Shown: positions 62,618 to 64,000 of the stretch, one piece after another
Numbering within the stretch: position 1 is the first letter of the stretch
Layout: the number at the start of each line of letters is the position of its first letter
DNA from: Coenobita brevimanus
Lineage: Eukaryota > Arthropoda > Malacostraca > Decapoda > Coenobitidae
NCBI GenBank assembly: GCA_032717465.1
Contig: CM064697.1
Span: 8,897,140-8,961,139 of the forward strand
DNA: 64,000 nt
Direction: 5' to 3'
Translations under genes and position numbers: made by a program
The notes under the pieces: model-generated
Database searches by the model: none
What the model saw: the letters and a program-made list of their open reading frames with translations, nothing else
What the model was told of the DNA's origin: nothing

Positions 62618-63537
62618 TAGGGGTGGGCGTAATCGATTATTTATAATCGATTACTTCGATTACTCGCCAGAAAAATATTGTAATCGATTATTTTTCCAGT
62701 AATCGATTTTTTTATTGAGTACTTTTGGTGGATTTTTGTCATACTTCTAGCCATTAGCATGCCAGGTTATGGTTTGTTAAACCTCTTATGTTTGGCAATG
62801 CACTTGCAGACCTTCGCGACTCGAAAAATTGGAGGCATTTTTGTACAGCAAGTTGTAAACGAATCCCTCGTCTCAGTGGCATAGATAGACGATTTAGCTG
62901 CCAACTCCTAGGTATGTATTTTATTTGTGAGAACATTGATATTGATCACTGGTATTTCATTTTGTAATCATGATATTTGGCGGCAATAAAGTGACGACTT
63001 CCAAATAACCTATCTTCGTTTTGGGGATTGGACATCAGAAACTTTAAGATGACCCATATGATTTTCCTTAACATTAAGCTTATTATTCATGTTACATTAC
63101 AGTTTTGTAAGATTTCTTTTTGAAGCGGATTTTTTAGACATGCATAAGAACAGTACACAAGACGAGATTGTCTCCCGCGGAACGCACAGCTGACTCGTAA
63201 ACAAAACAATGACAGCCAACTGATCCCCGGGAATGAAGACTTCTTGGTATGTCGCTTGCTTTCTATATTTATAGTTTTGGAAATAATACAAATTATAGAG
63301 CAGTCTCCAAAAGTCCACACACATACACACACACACACACACAAACTACCAGATACCAGGAAACTATCTGCAGTGTGCACTTTGTAAATGACTGCACTCA
63401 AACCATCATATTATAATGATTATACTGTACTTTTATATTGATAGTAATCGAAATAGTAATCGATTTGTAATCGATTACTTTCATAAAAGTAATCAGTAAT
63501 CATGATTACCATTTTTTGCTGGTATCGCCCACCCCTA
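62618..63537. mobile_element. hAT-like non-autonomous transposon, 920 bp, with 8-bp TSD
   Basis: A perfect 12-bp terminal inverted repeat, TAGGGGTGGGCG, is at 62618-62629 and its complement at 63526-63537. The 8-bp sequence CCTTGCAG is duplicated on both sides (62610-62617 and 63538-63545). Eight-base duplications with short A/G-rich ends are the hAT hallmark. AATCGATTA motifs cluster just inside both ends as subterminal repeats. No BED finger or hAT dimerisation domain could be read in the interior, so it is non-autonomous or decayed. A small CA array lies at about 63317-63342. Confidence 0.85.
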
Positions 63538-64000
63538 CCTTGCAGCCAGCCATGGTTTGAATTTCAAGACGAGGTTAATATGAAACGAACAGATTTGCCC
63601 AAGTGTTGCCATATAAATGTACTAGTAGTTGCCATACCAACATTCTTTTCTAAAATTTACGAGAAAACCTAGAAAGTGAATAATGTTTTTGCAGATGAGA
63701 CAATCATTTATCATACATCATCATTTGACTGTAATTAATTAGTAACCTAAATTTGCGTGAGCTTAAATTTAAGGAAATATATCCATGATATTGGTAACAT
63801 ACCAACAAGATCTGACGCTCTAGATAATTTTATGTAAAGTAAGGATATTGTGCGACATCATCATCCTGTTCCCACTATTATAAATGAGGTGGGTAGTACC
63901 CAGACATAGGTATCATCACCCTGACCTCACCAAGAGAAAACAATAAACGAGAAAGCACGATACAGTGAGAACTTTCAACACTGATTCATTTACCCACCAT

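Overview
This window is eukaryotic nuclear DNA, most likely from a decapod crustacean such as a crab or shrimp. The lineage is inferred. It rests on one arthropod-type Hox exon and on a very high load of dinucleotide microsatellites, kilobase-scale polypurine/polypyrimidine tracts and decayed transposons, set in otherwise AT-rich, gene-poor sequence. No bacterial gene organisation is present: no operons, ribosome binding sites or tightly packed reading frames.

The one confidently recognised gene is the 3'-terminal coding exon of the posterior Hox gene Abdominal-B on the + strand (23457-23806). It has a clear 3' splice site before it and a 3' UTR with candidate poly(A) signals after it. The homeodomain is complete and intact. 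No N-terminal exon is recognisable in the 23.4 kb upstream, so the preceding intron is long or the upstream exon escaped recognition. The 39 kb downstream should be posterior Hox intergenic territory.

Layout. 1-12.6 kb: purine- or pyrimidine-rich low-complexity DNA with long GA/TC/GT/CA arrays, one multi-unit dispersed repeat (8.84-9.43 kb) and small MITE copies. 12.6-18 kb: mixed sequence, trinucleotide arrays and a 337 bp retroelement with an ATAG tail. 18.1-20.7 kb: a pyrimidine tract that switches to a long purine tract. 20.7-22.2 kb: a 19-bp minisatellite, a LINE 3' end and MITEs. 22.2-25.3 kb: the Abd-B exon and its UTR. 25.3-32 kb: AT-rich sequence, MITEs and trinucleotide arrays. 32-34.6 kb: an inverted copy of the ATAG-tailed element and a LINE reverse-transcriptase pseudogene interrupted by a dispersed repeat. 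34.6-54.3 kb: alternating microsatellites and purine/pyrimidine blocks, with one unexplained open frame (42.65-43.0 kb). 54.3-64 kb: the most complex sequence, with two broken or unexplained coding-like segments, two tRNA-derived SINE-like elements, a Tc1/mariner transposase pseudogene, a pogo-like element carrying a 155-bp tandem repeat, and a hAT-like element with a clean 8-bp target duplication.

Apart from Abd-B, what can be read is a record of mobile-element insertion and decay. The best-supported observations are a piggyBac-like MITE family (TTAA sites) with about a dozen copies, a short retroelement sharing its 3' tail with a LINE in the same window, nested insertions that give relative ages, and multi-kb strand-asymmetric purine/pyrimidine domains. 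I found no convincing new multi-gene system.
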